Shown piece by piece: positions 61,054 to 64,000 of a DNA stretch of 64,000 bases. How positions within the stretch are numbered: the stretch's first letter is position 1; each line of letters begins with the position of its first letter. The translations under genes were made by a program, and so were the position numbers. The DNA comes from Epiperipatus broadwayi (taxonomy: Eukaryota > Onychophora > Udeonychophora > Euonychophora > Peripatidae), in contig JAQFVV010000036.1 in assembly GCA_028023455.1 (NCBI GenBank), positions 4,153,576 through 4,217,575 of the forward strand. The letters run 5' to 3'. The notes beneath the pieces were generated by a model. The model saw only the letters and a list, made by a program, of their open reading frames with translations. It was not told the origin of the DNA and made no database searches.

Positions 61054-61743
61054 ATGCAGGGAGATAAGGTAAAGGTAGCAGAAACATGGGAAACTTCTAC
61101 GAAATATGTAACTGTGCAGGCCAACGTCAACCAATTTCTAAAGATTCGGCCATTTTCCAGCCAAATAGGAGAAGCTCCCATAGAGCACCTGCAAAGCCTG
61201 AGGAGATACTTCAGTATCAACCCGATGGATGAAGAAATCAAAATTGTGATCGCGTCCAGCCATTTAACTGAAAACGTGCAGATCTGGTGGGATTCATTAT
61301 TGCAACATCCCACAACCTTCGAAAAATATCAGAAAGAGGTGAGGGGTATTTTTTGGTCTGAGGATCATCAGGAGTTAACTAGATATTGGGTTATGCAAGA
61401 GAAATATAGGGAAGGGGGCCAAGAAAGCTATTCCCAATTTTTTTATCGGCAGGTGGCAAAGCTGCGAACAGTAGATGCATGCAACTTAACTGAAAGTAAT
61501 ATACGAATTGTAAGGCATAATCTGCCGATGAAAGTGGAGCAAATGATGTTCAGGATGAGAAAAGCATCAATTGAGGAAATGGCTGAGATACTAGAAGCAA
61601 TAGATATGAGTGCCTATGATTATGACAGGCCGATGGATCGAGAAAAAGAGCCTCGTGAAGCACGAGTTGTCAGATTTGGGGAAAGAGAACAGAGGTCAAA
61701 TTGGAACACACCAGATCCTAAAAGAGGGGATAGTAGTACTTGA
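61054..61743 (+). CDS. Gag capsid protein of a Ty3-type retrotransposon
   Basis: 229 codons, ATG at 61,054. The centre matches the retrotransposon Gag capsid pattern: PIEHLQSLRRYFSINPMDEE, IASSHLTENVQIWWDSLL (the WW after a helix is characteristic), FEKYQKEVRGIF, YSQFFYRQVAKLR, and a last helix MAEILEAIDM. The tail (YDYDRPMDREKEPRE...) is charged. No CCHC zinc knuckle is seen before the TGA at 61,741. The same frame stays open about 30 codons beyond the stop (KPNYGQGKGSNS), suggesting decay of a longer C-terminus. The protein would form the particle. Partner enzymes are absent from this copy. Confidence 0.8.
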   Translation: MQGDKVKVAETWETSTKYVTVQANVNQFLKIRPFSSQIGEAPIEHLQSLRRYFSINPMDEEIKIVIASSHLTENVQIWWDSLLQHPTTFEKYQKEVRGIFWSEDHQELTRYWVMQEKYREGGQESYSQFFYRQVAKLRTVDACNLTESNIRIVRHNLPMKVEQMMFRMRKASIEEMAEILEAIDMSAYDYDRPMDREKEPREARVVRFGEREQRSNWNTPDPKRGDSST

Positions 61744-62700
61744 CCAAAATGGCAGTATGATTGTGAAGAGCAGAGACCGTCGAGCAAGCCAAATTATGGT
61801 CAAGGAAAGGGTTCAAATTCACCAATGCCAAAAGAGGGCAAATAAACAAATCACGAAAGCAGGTCCGCTGATTTTGGAAAGTTTTTTTTCCTTCATTGTT
61901 TTTATCATTATTGCTAGGTGGTGGTTCAATATTTATAATATTCTTATATGGGATTTTATATGAAATTGAGTAAAAGAGAAAAGTAGAATTCTTTTTTATT
62001 TCTTTTGTTTTGTGTGTGTAAGCTTAGAGAGTTAGAGAAGTGGTCTCGCATCTCTGTCAGTGGATGGTGAGTGTGGCTGCTGGATCGATCACATTGTGTG
62101 TTGCACACTGTGTGGCTGCTGCTATTTCTGACATGGTCGACCTATCTAACATAGGATGCAGACATTAAAAGTCTGTTAATTCAAGCTGACAAGACTCCAA
62201 AGTGAGCATGGCATTCACATACAGTCCCACCTGTAAGACTCCAGAAGTGAGCAAGGTCTAGGGCAACCTATACTGAACCTGAAGGCTCAAAATAAGAGCC
62301 AGGTATCATTCTAACTATCTACACTCCTAAGACTCGGAAGCAGCTGAGTGTAGTTAGAAAAGTCCTTCTTTTGAAAAACAAATTGTTTTTTTTATATATA
62401 TAATTTTTTTGGGGGGTTGCATAATCGAAGACAGGCAGAATGGGAGTTAACTATATGTTGTGCATTGCAAGCAGTGTGTGCATGAGTGGTAGTCAGATTC
62501 ATTGTGTATCATTGGGTTGTTGGTCATTTTACTCTTTGGTTCTAAAGTTGCAGGGGGAAAGGCAAAGCAAATCAATTCAAGATGAGTATTTTTTTATTTA
62601 TTTTATATGTGTGTGTTTTCTTTCGGGTTACTCACTATTTAGAATTATTTTGTGGTTTAGGAGTGAACCATTTAAATACTAAAATGGTATTTAAAGGCTT
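61744..62700 (+). other. non-coding part between gag and the 3' LTR
   Basis: The Gag frame fades out by about 61,840. The rest holds no protease, RT or integrase motif. It includes GT/TG-rich text (62,040-62,120) and the three-unit repeat at 62,190-62,350. An 80-codon frame at 62,440 has no recognised domain. Confidence 0.6.
62186..62352 (+). repeat. AAGACTCC...GAGCA repeat shared with the other LTR element
   Basis: CAAGACTCCAAAGTGAGCAT (about 62,190), TAAGACTCCAGAAGTGAGCA (about 62,244) and CTAAGACTCGGAAGCAGCTG (about 62,327). The core matches the leader repeat of the element at 37,112-47,822 on that element's coding strand. Confidence 0.6.
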
Positions 62701-62701
62701 T

Positions 62702-62711
62702 CCAAGGGGGG
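62702..62711 (+). promoter_or_regulatory. polypurine tract of the gag-only element
   Basis: CCAAGGGGGG lies directly before the LTR start TGTATTATAACAG. Position and composition fit the plus-strand primer. Confidence 0.75.
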
Positions 62712-64000
62712 TGTATTATAACAGGGCTGGGTTCAAACCCTGTTCTAAGGCATAGGATGATACCAGTGAGCATATATATATACTCAATCAAAAGTAATAT
62801 TAAGTTAAATTTTTTTTTTCATTGTTGTTTTGTATGCATGTGTGTATATATTTTAAATGGGTAAATAAAAATAGATTGAAACATAAGCGGGACGGGGGGT
62901 TAGATGGTTTGTGTTCTTGTATTTTGTTTAGAGGCACGTGTATTAATATTGCTGCATGGGTGAGTAAATGTAATAGATTCATAAAAATAAGAAAATTTAC
63001 ATGGCCAAGCTTTAATTCCAAGATGGATGACTAAGGAAAGAATTTATAAAAAAGAAAATAAGTTAATTGCAAAGAAAGAATTAGGAAAGTTATAGATTGC
63101 TATCTTAAGGAATAAAGCTATTTTGATTGAAAGGAAATTGTTTCCAAGATGGACAACAAAAGGCACAAATTCCAAAAGATATGTTAATTGAAAATAAAGA
63201 ATTCAAAAATGTGTAGATCGCTATCTCGAGACAAAGCCGTTTTAATTAGAAAAAATGTTATAAATAAAAGGAAATGTTATAAATAAAAATGAAAATGTTA
63301 TAGAGAAAAGAAAATGTTATAAATAAAAGACAATGAATGTGGATCTCAAGGTATAATTGAAATTCCTGAACATATAGAAAGAAAAAAAGAAAAGTTATTG
63401 AATGGTTTTCTGTGGGAAAACCACATGGTTTCATTAAAGAGAAGAGAGGGAACAATAGCATTTTTAATTAGTTTGAAACCTGAACTTTGAAGCAGATTCA
63501 CTGAACTGTTAGTGCCATGAGCAGGATCAAAGAAAAATTAGTTAAAAATTATATATCTTGGTCAACCATGAACAGGCTGGGGTAAAGGACAAGAACGGAC
63601 CGGGCTCTGCCATCCATCCTTCGGAGATGCTATGGTTGCTGTCCATGTAGGGGCAAAGCCCTTCCTAAAATTGCAGAACATTCACCGAACGCCATTGATT
63701 TGCTTTACAGAATCCACGTAGGACTACAAAAAAGAAAGAAATCACTTATTCACTACATCGCAGCATGAAGCCATTGAAAGTTACTATTCATCTACACCCG
63801 AGTGAGATAAAACAAGGTAACTCAAATATCTTCGTAAATACCAGTCACTCTGGAATAAGAATATATTTCAGTAAAATAATAATGTGTAACGGCTAATAGA
63901 AAATAAAGAGATATCTGAAATAATGCCCTATATAACTATATGAATAAATAGACCAGATAATGACGGAATGCATTTACTTTATATGCTATGATATATGTTT
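62712..64000 (+). repeat. right (3') LTR, cut by the window edge
   Basis: It starts TGTATTATAACAGGGCTGGG and aligns with the left LTR throughout. It continues past 64,000. The small open frames within it have no domain. Confidence 0.85.

Larger units (their letters stand above)
56778..64000 (+). mobile_element. gag-only LTR retrotransposon, runs off the right edge
   Basis: Direct repeats begin at 56,778 (left) and 62,712 (right) and align at an offset of about 5,940 to the window end. Between them on the plus strand lie a 2.3-kb leader, two Gag frames (60,772-61,743), a non-coding stretch with repeats, and a polypurine tract. No protease, RT, RNase H or integrase could be found, so it is non-autonomous. 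The LTRs differ at roughly one position in twenty, with small indels, so this insertion is clearly older than the one at 37,112. Confidence 0.85.

Overview
This is a very AT-rich window (about a quarter G+C by eye) from an animal nuclear genome. The evidence is spliceosomal-scale gene deserts, long (AT)n tracts, Penelope-like retroelements with a GIY-YIG endonuclease, tRNA-derived SINEs and chromovirus/Ty3-type LTR elements. No host gene, rRNA or functional tRNA gene could be supported. The species cannot be named from this sequence; an invertebrate is likely. The familiar octopus/squid SINE families are not seen.

Region by region. 0-3 kb: a 223-bp hairpin carrying two opposed hammerhead-ribozyme motifs, then a small element with 41-bp terminal inverted repeats beside an inverted truncated copy. 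4.6-7.4 kb: a LINE tail on the minus strand, a cluster of rearranged hammerhead-bearing repeats (family C), and a SINE with clear target-site duplications. 10.1 kb: an integrase-tail remnant. 12.2-13.1 kb: an inverted pair of family A hammerhead-like repeats. 16.4-17.3 kb: the GIY-YIG end of a Penelope-like element (PLE), a near-perfect 103-bp-arm palindrome and (AT)n. 23.5 kb: nested SINEs. 26.6-27.4 kb and 31.0 kb: family D hammerhead repeats. 31.2-31.85 kb: a 180-bp-arm inverted repeat (one mismatch) followed by about 97 TAA units. 33.4-34.3 and 35.0-35.3 kb: two more PLE remnants, one with the YVDD reverse-transcriptase motif.

37,112-47,822 is a nearly intact, young LTR retrotransposon on the minus strand. 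Its LTRs are exceptionally long (3.98 and 3.95 kb, TG...CA) and flank only 2.78 kb of interior. The interior has a primer-binding site complementary to 23 nt of a tRNA 3' end, a polypurine tract, and one chimeric ORF (Gag-type coiled coil, a duplicated module, integrase tail). It resembles the large retrotransposon derivatives (LARDs) known from plants. 55.3-56.7 kb is a palindrome of four hammerhead units. From 56.8 kb to beyond the right edge lies a second, older LTR retrotransposon on the plus strand that keeps only gag.

The most interesting signal is the set of hammerhead self-cleaving ribozyme motifs. At least 13 copies occur in five sequence families, seven of them with the conserved CTGANGA and GAAA cores intact. 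Stems I, II and III change sequence between families while mostly keeping pairing, which is compensatory evidence for a real structure. The PLE protein remnants nearby make Penelope pseudo-LTRs the natural source, or non-autonomous derivatives of them (retrozyme-like). That link is inference.
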